Notes under the pieces: generated by a model
Database searches by the model: none
What the model was told of the DNA's origin: nothing
What the model saw: only the letters and a program-made list of their open reading frames with translations
DNA from: Gymnogyps californianus
Taxonomy: Eukaryota; Chordata; Aves; Accipitriformes; Cathartidae
Direction: 5' to 3'
Assembly (NCBI RefSeq): GCF_018139145.2
Contig: NC_059473.1
Location: forward strand, 744,001-808,000
DNA: 64,000 nucleotides
Part shown: positions 23,131 through 34,760 of the stretch, in pieces
Layout: every line of letters begins with the position of its first letter
Position numbering within the stretch: the first letter of the stretch is position 1
Translations under genes and position numbers: made by a program

Positions 23131-25760
23131 AGGAACTTAAGTCTCTGTAAGTGGAAAAATAGGTATTTTACTGACTTAGGATGAATGTTGGCTTAAATGG
23201 AGGAATCTGTCCGGTGGGGGAAAAATGAGGGCACGTGTGTGCCTTATCATATATATGGTATAACATGGGGGTGTTTGATTGACATGGGGAGTATGCTGTC
23301 AGCTAGGGAAGGCTTCTCTTGATGAGTGTTGTAGGGGTGTGCATGTGGTCCAGAAGGCCTCCGGGGCTGGGGTTTTTTTGCTATTAACATGTACGTGCGT
23401 AGATGCAGCTCAGCAGGCTTTTAGAAAGGCTTTTGCAGGGACGTGTGTGTGGTCCCTTGACAGGGAGAAGGCGGTGAAGAGCCACCGGCTCCCAAGAGCA
23501 TCTCCCCATCCCGCAGGGACTCGCCATGCAGCGGCTTTCCTGCAGGATGACTTAGCCCTGGGAGCTGTGGCTTTCCCTCTTGCGTCAGGGGCTGGGAGCG
23601 GAAAGGGGATGCACTTGGCATGTAACGCAGCAAGGTCATTCACCTGAAAAATTAACAACGAGACTTTTTATTATCTGTGTTCCATATAAATGTCTTTCTC
23701 AGCAGAGGAGTATCCAGCCAAATTATGTCAATTCTCCAGGTCTGTGCACAATGCCAATGGAAGACGTTTATTTTGGTCATGAGCGATAAAAAAGAAATTT
23801 GGCTCCACACCATGGCTTAGGAGAGCATCTTGCTGAATTAGTCTGAAACCAGACCTGGCCTCTAAAATTTACTTTCAAAAATTGAGTGCTAAAATTGACA
23901 CCCAGAGGTGCGTGATCTCGCGTGATGTTTCCCAAGGCAAACAGTACTATCTTTCCCAGTACCCGCCGTGCGCCCCACCGCCTGTCAGGAGCTGTGAGAT
24001 CTGGCTCAAGCAAAGCAACCACAGCAGCTCAGAGCTGCTGGACTGAAGGGAACGACCGAGTGGAGGGAAGCAGCTGGTTGCTGGACTTGCTGGGGGTGCT
24101 CGTCTGACCCCGCCGCAGCACCCGTAACTGCAGGGACTCTCCTGCCTGCAGGGCGTAATGGGATGGGGTACCCATCAACACCCTCGCTTAATTACAGCGC
24201 GTCCTTTCCATGCAGCCTGCTCGCAGAGTTTCGCTGAGCTTTGGCTATTTGGAAAATCTCTGGGTTTCTGCGGGTAGGATAGTTTGCATTAAAAAAGAAC
24301 GACATGGTTATTCCTTCAAGCACTTAGCTTTGAATTGTCTTCTGTTTGAAAATTTTCGAGCTAAAACATTAACTCAAGCCTAACTGAGAGGAGGTGCTGC
24401 AGGTTGGAGGCAGGACACTTTTTTCACGTGAATCAGAGATGTTGACTGTTTACCAGTGTGTAAGTGGGACTCGTTCTTCCCTCGCTGCGGAGACGGGGCC
24501 AGGACTGCCACAAATCAGAATTTTTCCAGTGTTTTCTGTCCTTGTAAGTTTTTTAAAAAGCCTTTATGTGATACAGAAGCAGAGCAGAGTTCTTGTATCT
24601 TGGGATTCATTCCTATAGCTTCCAGGGGAGTATTGCCCAAGTCCATGTTTTCTTCCCCTATTAAAGTATATCCTTACCTGCAAGAGGATCTAAGCATTTG
24701 ATACTTAGGCTTAGAGTCATAAAGGCATTTAGGGCTTCATATTTCTCCAATTCTTTTTTTATGTGTTGTGGACTTTTTTAAATTCAACCACTGCTTAAGC
24801 ATAGCGTTTATATAATAATTTTAAATTTTTATTATTATTTATGTAACAATTTCACATTAAGTATGCACTTGTAGCAGATGCACATGGAAAAACGTAGTCA
24901 TTCTTGGTGCAGGAGTGTCTGCAGCGTCGCCTAGGGTGCAGAAGGAGCAGGCAGAGCTCTTCCCGCAGAGGCTGTCCCCCCTGCCCATGGGCACGGAGGG
25001 GACGACTCCTCCATCGCTGCCGTGATGGTGGCCCTGCTCTCACCTGGACCATGCTGGCTGTCCCACCTGCGTGCAGTGCATTCAAACATCTCGCGTTGTG
25101 AGGTTCTTGCGGAGGATGATGGGTGAGATGCTACAAATGGTGTAACTGTCGGCAGAGCAGGGGGACGAGCGCGGTGCAGGACACCAGGTCCCCGAGCGGG
25201 TGTCACTGCCGCAGCACGTGCTGGCACGTGGCTTGAGTCACTCCTCGGGTCCAGCCCTAGGCGATTTGCCCATGCAAAGGAGCCCGGCTCCATCACAGTC
25301 CTGCATCCCTTCCTTGAGCTTTGTCCCCTGCCATGCTAAGGGGAGGGAGAGGAAAGGCAGTGAAGGCAAATAACCTGCATTTCTAGAAAGCAAAACAACA
25401 GGCACGCTGTAGGAGCTGTTTTTAAAGCCGAGGCGCTGCTCTTCCCCTCTGCTACAGAGCAGATGTTAAAATATTGCCCCCGACGGCTGCGTGGGAATTG
25501 GTGGAGCTGCAGCCGGCAGCCTGCGGATGCTGTGGGTCCCGTCCCCCCCGCCTTCCATGCGTGGGAGATGCCGTTAACTGGCTTCTAGGAGATGGTGTCC
25601 AGGGCAGATCCCAAAGAGCGCCCTGGGTTCAGCAAGTCAGGTGCGTTCCCTTGGCCGAGGATCCCGGTACCGGTGCTGGCCGCGGGGCTGGTGTGCGAGC
25701 GGTGGGTCCTTAACCTCCAGTGGATCCCAGGAAGACCTGGGGGAATAGCTCTAAACCCCA
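23131..25760. other. Noncoding stretch, mixed then GC-rich
   Basis: Mixed composition to 24250, AT-rich at 24260-24860 with an ATAATTTTAAATTTTTATTATTATTTATG segment near 24813-24842, then GC-rich to 25740. Frames overlap on both strands around 23410-23660 and 24900-25300, as expected of GC-rich chance frames. No gene or repeat family recognised. Confidence 0.4.
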
Positions 25761-26100
25761 TTTAAATAGGGAGCGGGGGGAGGGAGAGGGGAACATTTAT
25801 TAACATCTAATCCTGTTAAGATTTTCTACACCATATGTCTGAGCAACAGAACATGTGAAATGTGTACTAATTACTCCTGCTTGTGTCATGTGTGTATATT
25901 TTATATGCAGTCCCTGACCTTTTTGTTAATAACTTCACATTATATTCATTGACCTGAAACAAATTGAATTCAGTGGCACTCACTCAAGAATTGAATTACA
26001 TAGTCTTCTTAATTGGTCTCTTATTTAAATGTGGAAAAGTAACAGTTTACCACCTGTAATTTTTTTTTTTCCTTAAGAAATTCCTGCAGTGAGCATGCGT
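25761..26100. promoter_or_regulatory. Candidate conserved noncoding element
   Basis: A sharply bounded AT-rich block with ATTTATTAACATCTAATCC near 25794, CTAATTACTCC near 25866 and TTCTTAATTGGTC near 26004. It lies between GC-rich flanks and has no coding potential. Homeodomain-type cores are dense. Confidence 0.4.
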
Positions 26101-26520
26101 GGGGTCATGTCTGAGGGCGAGTTATCACGGAAAACCCGAGCCTGGTGTGCGCCACAGAGTGGAAAACCCCCCACAAAAGTTTTGTTCCTCCGAAGCGAAA
26201 CCACTTGTAGAAGTCTGTAAAAGCACCCGAATAATCTCCCCTCCTCGGGGGGAAAGGGCAGCACCCAGGGCGAGCTGCCACCCAGCTCCTGGGAGCCCTC
26301 CCACGCTGGGCGAGCATCTCTGCTCGGCGCCGGTCCCCATGAGCTGCATGTCCGCGGCCTCTGCCAGGTCCCATCCCCAGCCTTGTCATCTGCTCCCGAG
26401 CGCAGAAAGCCAAGGTGGGGACCTGCGGGGTGCCTCGCCTGCCAGCAGCCATCCCGGGAACACCGACCCGTGGAGGATCCTCACCCGCCGTGGCGGAGAT
26501 AGGGGCCGGCTGAAATTTCT
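26101..26520. other. GC-rich, CpG-bearing spacer
   Basis: GC-rich with frames open in three registers on both strands simultaneously, a pattern of composition rather than coding. No promoter hallmarks. Confidence 0.4.
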
Positions 26521-27020
26521 GCTTTGCTTTTATTCTTCCGATGCCGAGTTAATTGCTAAAGCCGCAAAGAGGAGACTTACTCTTTACTTACTATATTTAA
26601 CTTAAAAATGCAAATGTTATTAGTGTCCCGATCATTGATAAGAGTGCCTTTGTGCCATGCTTTAACCTCTATTAGGGGGGATTATGAGAACGTATCCACA
26701 TTGGCATTTTCTAAGTGTCACTATGACAGCACTTGCTGCACAAATGCCTGGCTGTCACACTGAGGTTTATCACTAGGTTTTTTCCTGCGAATGCAGACTA
26801 ATAAGCCCAGAAATTACAATTGCCTCCCTGCCGAATCTGTGATAGGCGGAAATAATGATATCAGTGCCCTGCTAATCTCCTTGCCTCCGCGCTTGGCACC
26901 ATCCTATTGAGTCACCTGTCATACGCCGCTTTGATGAGGCGAATTCAATCTCTCAGCTATAATGACAATGGAGCCATTTTAATGTTTGGAAATGATTATG
27001 TGAAGGTTTCTCTTTGCTCT
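26521..27020. promoter_or_regulatory. Candidate conserved noncoding element
   Basis: Repeat-free and rich in short regulatory-like words: an octamer ATGCAAAT at 26608-26615, CTATTAGG near 26670, GACTAATAAGCC near 26796, AAATAATGATATCAG near 26850 and GCTATAATGACAATGG near 26956. Coding potential is absent. It has the even, non-repetitive texture of known vertebrate conserved elements. Confidence 0.45.
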
Positions 27021-28890
27021 GTCTTGGCAAGCAAACCAGGTCAATGTTCAGGCTGTGTCTCCTGCCGCCGCTAACGACTTGGAAGGAGCCGGGCTGTATT
27101 AAGTGAATATGCCAAGTTATTAGAAGGGAGATGCTGAAGGCAGCTTTGTGGGGGGAGACTCTTTTTATTTCCTTTTTCACAGCAAAGCATGAGCCTGAGA
27201 AGATGCTTTATACGCATGAGCGTCTCGCACGCTTACGTGGCCCCCAGCAACGGCATACTGGGGTGCGTGTGCTCTGCACACTGCGTGCAGGCAGCTGCAG
27301 GCACCTCGCAGCACCCACAGGTGCCCCCCCAAGCACACATGCCCCGCAGCCGCTGTGTTATCCTTGGTCCTCCGTACGCTTTTCCAGCGCTAGTCCCAAG
27401 GCTGCTATTCCAGGATGGGTGCGAGGATGGATGTAGGCCGCATCCCCAGCCGCGACAGTGCTGTGCCACACGCGCAGCTCGGTCCTCGGCAGCTTGTTGG
27501 GTAAAGCACGACGCGACAGCGGAGGGGGAGCGGCTGAGGGACCCCCTCGTCTTGCAGGGCAAAGCCTGGCACGTGCTGGTGATTGCTCGGCTGTGCCAGC
27601 AGGCAGCTGGTTTGGCACTGGCGGGTCTCTCCCGTGTATGTTCAATACACCACGTTGGGTAACTGTAGTTAAGTTGCTGGTACTGGAGGGCAGGGCAGGG
27701 CTGGCTGCTGAATTTGCCTTCAGAAGAACCTCCAGGCTCTTGAAGAGGGTTTCTGTTGCGTTGCTGGGTAGGAGCTGCGCTGATTTTTGACTTACCTTTA
27801 TTTACCAGCCCAAAGGACAGATAAGCAGCACTGCGGCAGGGGCTGGAGCAAGGAGAGCAGGGGTGCTCGCTCAGGGCACCGCAGGAGCAGCCGGGCAAGC
27901 CATGAACAGGCCGTCGCCTGGGGTGTCGTCTTTTTCTTTAAAAATTCAAGCTCAGAGCAACTTCCCCTACCTCAGACTGTGATTTTTACAAATCGCAAAG
28001 ACTAGAAAATGTGCCCAGGTAGGAAAAAACCTTTCTGCCCAGCCCAATGTATGCAAAATGCACTTGTGAATCTCTGCGTTTGCACAACAGGCTGCAGGGA
28101 GCTTAAAGTCTGTCTAACTTAAAAAAAAACAAGCACCAAAACCTGTTAGAAGACACAGTTAGTCCCTCCGGTCCGCTCAGGTATTGGGTTAATAAATGGG
28201 GAAGTGAACTGATTTGCTGCCAGAGGGGTGGTGGGGAGATGCACACCAGAGGCAGGCTGGGCAGCGATGGAGAGAGTCCCACGAGGTGCCGGGTATCATG
28301 CGCATGATTCCTACCTGTGTGTTGATTTCAGTTAATTTTGTGGTAGAGAAACTGCATTTTTTCCCTTCTCAAGTATCTGTGTCTCTGAAACCAGGTCTCA
28401 TCCTAGCCTTTAAATATGAGCTGAAACACTTTACTTGTTTATTTTAATGTAAAAGGAAAATAACTACGTTTCTTGAAGCTGTCAGAGGTCCCAAATTCAC
28501 GGAGGAATGCATCTCCACACTCAAGGAGGGTTTAAAGTCATCTTGAAGAAGCATAGGGTCTGTCAGGGCCCATGGCTGGAATTCCATTGGTTGGGTAAAA
28601 TTTGGGGGCTCTCCACGTCACTGGGGCTGCCTCCCGGACAGTCTCTCCCTGGCATCTCTCTGGCAAGGTCATATGGGATGTGGGTGACATGGATGTGGCC
28701 CAGTCCTGCAGAGACATGCGAGTCCCGCCTGGAAGCGGTGCTTCTCGTGCAGTCTCCATCGCCGCCGCTCCACGCGTGGCTTCCCCAGCTCTCGGCCCGT
28801 CCTCTGGCATCGAGGTGCGGTACCCCCCGGGGCCGGGCAAGGGGATGCTGCACCAACGGGCCGGCCGCTTTTCTTCGTCATCTTCCTGCT
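27021..28890. other. Noncoding stretch, mostly GC-rich
   Basis: GC-rich at 27190-27560 and 28560-28880 with long overlapping frames on both strands (one of 221 codons on the minus strand). They show no domain, no conserved-looking composition and no splice structure. An A run lies near 28120. Nothing else identified. Confidence 0.4.
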
Positions 28891-29290
28891 GGCGTTCGCT
28901 GCTGGGTTATTAGTATTTATTAATATGACATTAATTTTCTGAAATCTTGACCAACTCTTTGATAAGGGAGGAATAAAGAAGTAGAATTTCAGATGTCAAG
29001 CTTTTATTAACGAAAGTGTTCAAGGCCATCTCTGGATGGATATTACAGGCTGCTTTCACTCTGCTCTTCAGTTTATGAAAAGCAATTGTTTAGCTGTATA
29101 GAGAGTATAGAGCAGAATCAAATTGACCTGCGTGATACAGAAAGTAGCACTGAGCCCATTTAACTAAGGGTCCTTTGAAAGAAATCTTTTTTATTATAGA
29201 TGAGTGCTGAAATTATTTCAAGGAAGTGATTATCTGTCTAATAATTTTAAATGCATGAGTGACTTCCACATATAAAATTAAGGCAGCAGA
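28891..29290. promoter_or_regulatory. Candidate conserved noncoding element
   Basis: An AT-rich block beginning GGGTTATTAGTATTTATTAATATG with CATTAATTTTC following, and GTCTAATAATTTTAAATGCATGAG near 29236-29260. No simple repeats and no open frame of note. Texture matches neighbouring candidate enhancers. Confidence 0.4.
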
Positions 29291-29412
29291 TTTGGAGGTA
29301 GGCTTAACACGCGGCAAGCGGCATGGTGACACAAACGCTCAGGGCTGTTCCCCCGGTATTTATTTTTAGGGATGCTCCTGGTAGGAGCCCTGCCCTGTGC
29401 AGTCAGCCTGGT

Positions 29413-29468
29413 AGGGATGAAGTTGGTGGGGATGGGATGCTTGGATGGGATGGATGCTTGGATGTTGG
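29413..29468 (+). repeat. GGATG-rich minisatellite-like tract
   Basis: GGATG pentamers recur, with the phrase GGATGCTTGGATG appearing twice within 30 bases. An imperfect short tandem array in otherwise GC-rich sequence; the flanking interval 29291-29640 shows nothing else. Confidence 0.6.
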
Positions 29469-29645
29469 TGTTTGGGGTACGGGGGTCCTCTGGTTTCGGT
29501 TACATCCTTGCAAGCTCGGGGGAGCCCGGCTCGGGGCTGGCTTCGCCCTGCACATCTGGGCAGCCTCGGGATGCACAAGCCCCACGCGTGCCTGCGTAGC
29601 AGGGGGCTCGGTGCTGCCACCCCCCCCCATGCACCCCTACATCTC

Positions 29646-29673
29646 CCTTAATTAAGGCAGCCAATCTAATTAG
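29646..29673. promoter_or_regulatory. Paired palindromic homeodomain sites flanking a CCAAT box
   Basis: A perfect 12-base palindrome CCTTAATTAAGG (29646-29657) is followed after 8 bases by a second palindrome CTAATTAG (29666-29673), with CCAAT at 29661-29665 between them. Each palindrome holds two overlapping inverted TAAT cores, the layout bound by paired-class and other homeodomain dimers. Function is inferred from motif knowledge. Confidence 0.4.
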
Positions 29674-30036
29674 GGCGGTGCCCTGCCACAGCTGCCCCGT
29701 GGAGGCACATCAAAGCCCGCGTGGGGCGCGCGTGGGGGGCGGTGCATGGGCAGCGCAATTACCCAAGTTAAGAAAACATCCCTGTAATTAGCGAGGCAAC
29801 TCTAAGCACAAGGAATGGAAATTAGTCACAGCGCAATAAATTAGTCGGTGCATATATTACGTGCCGTGAGCACCCCGGGGGCCTCCTGTTTGCAAGGCTT
29901 TGGTTTGCAACCCCATGCCTCTCAATAAAGCATTCATCCCTAGGTGATTATGTTCTAGCAAAAGGAGTTTTTAACTGAATTACAAATTTTCTTTTCCAAT
30001 TCTTTTGTAGGCAGAATTGGGATCCCTCACTTTTTC

Positions 30037-30062
30037 TCTCTCTCTTTTTTTTTTTTTTTTTT
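30037..30062 (+). repeat. CT/T simple-repeat tract
   Basis: A short run of CT dinucleotides passes into an 18-base T run. Simple low-complexity tract inside the candidate conserved block. Confidence 0.8.
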
Positions 30063-30720
30063 GAAGGTCCGGGGAGCAAAGCCACTTCCCTCCCCCTTCA
30101 GCTAATAATTAATTTTCAGCTTTTCAGGGTGCTTCAAGACCCTGCATTGTTTACTTTAATTAGGAGCAGTAGTTAAGGAACTATTTCAAAATCCCTCCCT
30201 AATTTTGAACTATTTTAGCTGTCGTTTCTTTGCTGGGGGAAGAAAAGGGGAGGGCAAAGCAGGAAATTGGACTGTAGCAGCACATAACATTTGCATCAAA
30301 ATAATACAGCCGGCAACAGAAAATCACAATCACATCACTCAGAAGGAAGGAACAGAATACAAATTAAAGGAATAATGTAAATTTTTTGCCATTAAGCTTC
30401 AATGACCATTTGAAATGGTGCAAGGCACAAAGGTTTTGATGAGCATCATCCAGTTTGATTATTCATACTTGTGCTTCTGCTTGAATTAAAGTAGGAGTGC
30501 TAGAGCCTGTTAGAGCAAAATATTTGAATTGGTAGTGAACTCTCACCTTTACTTGCATCCATTTACTTTTCAAATGAATACCAGATAAGTTAGTGCATTT
30601 TATAATCGGCCTGTTTTCCAGTGAGTGCTGTCATTACATACCAATTTCTTTTAGAAGTGCTTCCTAAGAAACATTAAATACTTACAAATAAGGATCTGTC
30701 CATCACCGGCAGCAATCCTA

Positions 30721-33700
30721 TTTGAGCAGCGTTAGGCGACTCCGGCAGGTTGCGTGCCCTCCTTCTGATGGTTGTGTGCACGACTTCTCCGGCCCTGCAT
30801 GCAGCCGCTGCTGGTGTTAAGCCCAGCTCGTCAGCTGCCCGGTGGGCTCTGCTCCCCACCGGCCTCCATGCAAACACCGGGCCAGTTTGCAAGCACCCTG
30901 CCCGGCCAACACGTGCCCTTGCCTTGCTGCTTGCGGGAGCACTCGCTTTCAATCTGAAGAGTGATATTTTTATTTTATTTCATTTTATTTCATTTTGTTT
31001 CATTTAGGTAGTATCACCACCTTCTCTGAAAAACAGAGCCGGGTCCACAGCCCGCAGAGGGACACATCTGAAGGAGCCTGGTTTCGAAGGGAAGAGCTGC
31101 CCAAGGCTTGGGCAAGGCCCATAGCAAAGGCTGAGCCAACCGGTCCCACCTGTAGAGGTGCATCTGGTGCGCAGGTGTTGCAGCGTCACGCACAGGAACA
31201 TCCCTGGCTTTAACTAGCCAGATTTTCCATCAGCAGGTATGAAAAGAAAGAGCATTTTGGCATTTGGAGGTATAGCTGCCTACGGTCAGGAGTTATCCCT
31301 TGACTCCTGACCTGCAGGGTGGCGCGGCATGGGGACGTTGTTTGTTGGGGCTGGGGTGGCCCCAGCCTCTCCCGCTGCCCTGCGCCCACTTTCTTCCCTA
31401 AGCGATCGCTGCTTTATCCTGTTTCTCGCACTCACCATCAAGAAACACAGATTGCTTGCAGAGAGGAAAAATGAGAGGAAAGAACAGTATTTAATGTGGT
31501 TTTCAGACGCTGTGTTGTGAATAACAATGGATGCAGAGAAAAAGCAAGGAGCGTTAATGTGGGGTAGCAGAAACCAGCCCAGAGAAGAGAAACTTCCCTG
31601 GGGGCCTGATGCTGACCGGCTTGAGGAGGCTGGCAAGTTTGCTGCGTACCTAAATGAGAGCAAAACTGGCTAGATGTTTGTTTACCATGAACTAAGAAGA
31701 TATAGTAGGTTTTTAAAATTGAGCTTTTTGTAAAAGAAACATATTTTAAATTAACTTGGGATTTCTCCTTTAAGAAAAAAAAAAACTCTAGTGTATTCTA
31801 GTGGTCAGATTTCAGATTGCCTATATATAAATACTGGTCCAGATTTATAAACAGAGATGAGCCAGCCCTGGGAGTGTATGGCTTGTGTGTGTTAATGTGC
31901 GTACACAGATCTAGCAGGCGATAGGGAGTTACTAATGGTGTGGCTCACTCCTTAATAAAAAGTTTAAAGGTAGCCTTGGGCTAGGTGATAGGTTTAGTTT
32001 TTCCAGGGTGTTGTAGAGAGCCTGTAAGGAGCCTTCCGGAGGGGCTGCTGGCACTGGCTGGGGCTTCCCTCGTTTTCCACCTACGCCAGGAACCCGCAGG
32101 CTCCTGTGGGAAGCCAAAAGGCAGCCTCCTACCTTACTGCGCAAAATCACCACAGCAAAAGTCTTTTGCTGCCTTCAGTACCCGTTACTGGAAAGATCTG
32201 CAGGGCTGGGCCAAGGAGTTGAAGGAATTTTAATATTTTGATGCGCTTTTTCACTGCGGGAAGGCGCTGTTGTCCGTGGGTTTTGGGAAAGCCCAGGGAT
32301 TTTGGGACAGCCCGCTGCTGCAAGGAGAAAAGCCCCAGGTCCCTAATTTTCCCCATCTGTGTTTATAGTCCTGTGCTGGTGGTATCCATGAATTTTTCCT
32401 GACAGTCGTTTGTATCTCGTGATCCCTAGGTTTTGGCCAGCCTTGGGCCAGGTTTGTTGGCTGACTGAAGACGTGACCTGTTTTTACTCCCCGGTGGGTG
32501 CCGGCTGCAGCCCACTGGCGCAGGCAGGGCTCTCCAGCAAGCGCTGCTGAGCCACCGTGAGCTTAGCTTTGCTGCGCTGCCCTGGGCTTAGCAGGTTATT
32601 CCTAACGAGCAACGAGCTGGTGATCCCTCTTAGATGCATCCGCCTGGAGATGTCAGCAGAGCTGGCAGTACCAGCAAGGACGGCGTTAGTGACCATGGAT
32701 GGGGCGTTGCAAAGCAATTACTTTGCTTTTCTGTTCTGGTGTAACTTTAGGGGCCCCACATGCTTTGGTACCCGCCGCACAGTTAAAGCGCGGCCGCCGA
32801 CGTGGGGGTCTCGCTGCCGTGGACCCCGTGTCGCCTCCCCAAACTTGCTCCAACCTCGGCAGCGCATGGGCAGGATCCCCTCCTGCCTGTCTGGGGTGGG
32901 TCTGCCCCTCCGTGCAGGTTTGCAAACACCCCGCTGTTGCACAAACTGGGAGCTGCAGGATGTTTTACCCTGGTTCACTTTAGCGCTCTATAAAATGCCT
33001 TTTATTAAAGCGAGGGAAAAAACCAAATCGATGCAACTACACATCAAAAACAAACAAACCTCCATTTTAGCAATTTTAAAGCAATCTGTCAGAAGCTGAT
33101 GAAGGCCAGGTTATTTAAATGATAAAGGACAGGGAATGAATGCATACCATTGTCTCTGCTGCTTTTTCCAAGGTGATCTGGGTTAAAACCGTGCTCTCAG
33201 GGTTAATTTTGAGCTGCTTTTCTTTTAAAAATGTTTTTTCCCTTATTGACACAGGGGGGTTGATTTATGTAATATCCATAATAATTCCCAGATTTCTGTA
33301 GATTACAAGGTTATCTCCATGAATGGCTCTGCTGGCAGAGGGACGGGGTCTTCCCCGGCGCGGGCTCCACGCCAGCCTCCTGCCCCGCACCAATGGGGAG
33401 AGCAGGGTCCGGCCATTGCCGCTCGCCCTCCCGCTCCCCCGACGCCTGCAGCCCTTCACTTCTCTCGTTCATTAAGGATGCTTAATACACAGCGCTCTGG
33501 GGTGCAATTAAAAACAAATAAAATAAAAAGATGGCATGGAAAAGCACAGCCCTGCTCTTTCCTTCTACTTTTTCCCCTTCTCTGGTTTCCTTGTTGCCTT
33601 TTCAGCCCCGCCGGGGATGGTTTCTGGGGACCACCAGCACCGACCCAGCAGGAGCTCAGACCTGCTGCCCCGCTCATGTTCTCCCTGAATGGGGGGAACA

Positions 33701-34300
33701 GGTCCTCCCCATGCGCATATGGGGTCACGTCCGTGCACGTGAGCCTGGTGATGCCTGGGGGTCTCTCCTGGCCGCATCAGTAGTTTAATAAACCGGCTGA
33801 AGAAAGAGACCAGATTGGGGTCCAGCTCTCCAAAACAGGTCTCCCAAGCCCGAAAGACCCAGTCCTGGGGACCGGGAGTGATGCCTGCCACCCTACCAGC
33901 CCTTAAGCGGTGGCAAATCAAGGCTCTGACCCCTGAACAGCCTGAGATTTGAAATGCATCTGTAATAACCAGGAGGTTTTCCTATGCCTCGGCGGAGGGG
34001 TACCAGGCAGAGGAGTAGGGGACAAGACCAAGGGTGGGATGCCAGCAGGCAAGGGAAGGTGCTTCTCTGCACTGCCACCTCCTGTGCATGCACGCAGGAC
34101 CGAAGAAAGCATTTGGGAAGATTTGTTACCTTGGGCTTGGCCGCTCTAGATTAGTTATCTCTTTATACTTTTTTTTCTCCCCCCTCCCCTCCTTGGGTTT
34201 TCTGCTGCTTCTTCTCTCCCCAGCACTTCAAAGCCCCGCTCTCTTTCCAGGCGCTTTACCACGTCCTTGTTATCCGGACGCGAACTCTCCTAAGCCGCCC
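30721..34300. other. Noncoding stretch, alternating GC- and AT-rich
   Basis: GC-rich pieces (30720-30950, 32000-32950, 33320-33460) alternate with AT-rich ones (31680-31990, 33000-33310). Chance frames overlap on both strands; the longest plus-strand one (180 codons, 32557-33099) crosses a composition boundary and shows no domain. No gene, RNA or known repeat family recognised. Confidence 0.4.
30973..31002 (+). repeat. Three copies of a 10-base tandem unit
   Basis: Units TTTTATTTCA, TTTTATTTCA and TTTTGTTTCA follow head to tail. The third copy differs by one base. A small microsatellite or minisatellite. Confidence 0.8.
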
Positions 34301-34760
34301 CGTTGGCCGCTGGCGTGCGTGTGGGCAATCACAAATTTATGACGATGCCGAGACTTTGGGGGGAGAAAGGCAAGCGCCTTTCTGCCACAAACCGCTGCTT
34401 TCAGGGATCATTCCACTCGACTGGCTGAGAAGAAAACTGCTCTGATAGAAACTATGTTATAATAGTCGGGAACTGGATAACAATGCCCTACCGACAGAGC
34501 CGATTTATTCTCATATGCCAGCGCGGGGAATTGGTATGCACCAAAGCAGAAAATGGAGCTGGCTTTTCAGAAGTGTTTAAAATCAAGCAGCTCTGGAGTC
34601 ACCAACCGATTATTTCAGTAATCTTTCGGTGGCCAAGCCATCCCATTTCATTAAGGGCAGTGCTGTTCTGCAACGCAAATATTGCATAGGCTCAAAATTA
34701 AGCTGCCTCTCCCCCATCACCCCTGTTAAACTTTAACTTTGCTTATCAGCCCCCCACAAG
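34301..34760. promoter_or_regulatory. Candidate conserved noncoding element
   Basis: Repeat-free sequence with even composition from about 34320 to 34740, containing ACAAATTTATGACG, AACCGATTATTTCAGTAATC near 34605 and AACGCAAATATTGCATAGG near 34672. A 68-codon open frame (34483-34689) is enclosed and shows no domain. The texture suggests a constrained regulatory element. Confidence 0.4.

Larger units (their letters stand above)
29641..30720. promoter_or_regulatory. Long candidate conserved noncoding block
   Basis: About 1 kb of AT-rich sequence dense in homeodomain-type cores, beginning with two palindromic sites (29646-29673). Later features are CTGTAATTAGCG near 29783, GCTAATAATTAATTTTC near 30101, TTTAATTAGG near 30156 and a reverse octamer ATTTGCAT at 30289-30296. 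A CT/T tract (30037-30062) splits it in two. It lacks coding potential. Confidence 0.45.

Noticed and set aside
27233..27898. 221-codon minus-strand open frame
   Set aside because: GC-rich chance frame; low-complexity Ser/Ala/Cys-rich product and competing frames on both strands.
30275..30287. TAGCAGCACATAA matches the 5' end of miR-15-family microRNAs
   Set aside because: No complementary arm (a TGTGCTGC-like stretch) lies within hairpin distance on either side, and the match stops after 13 bases.
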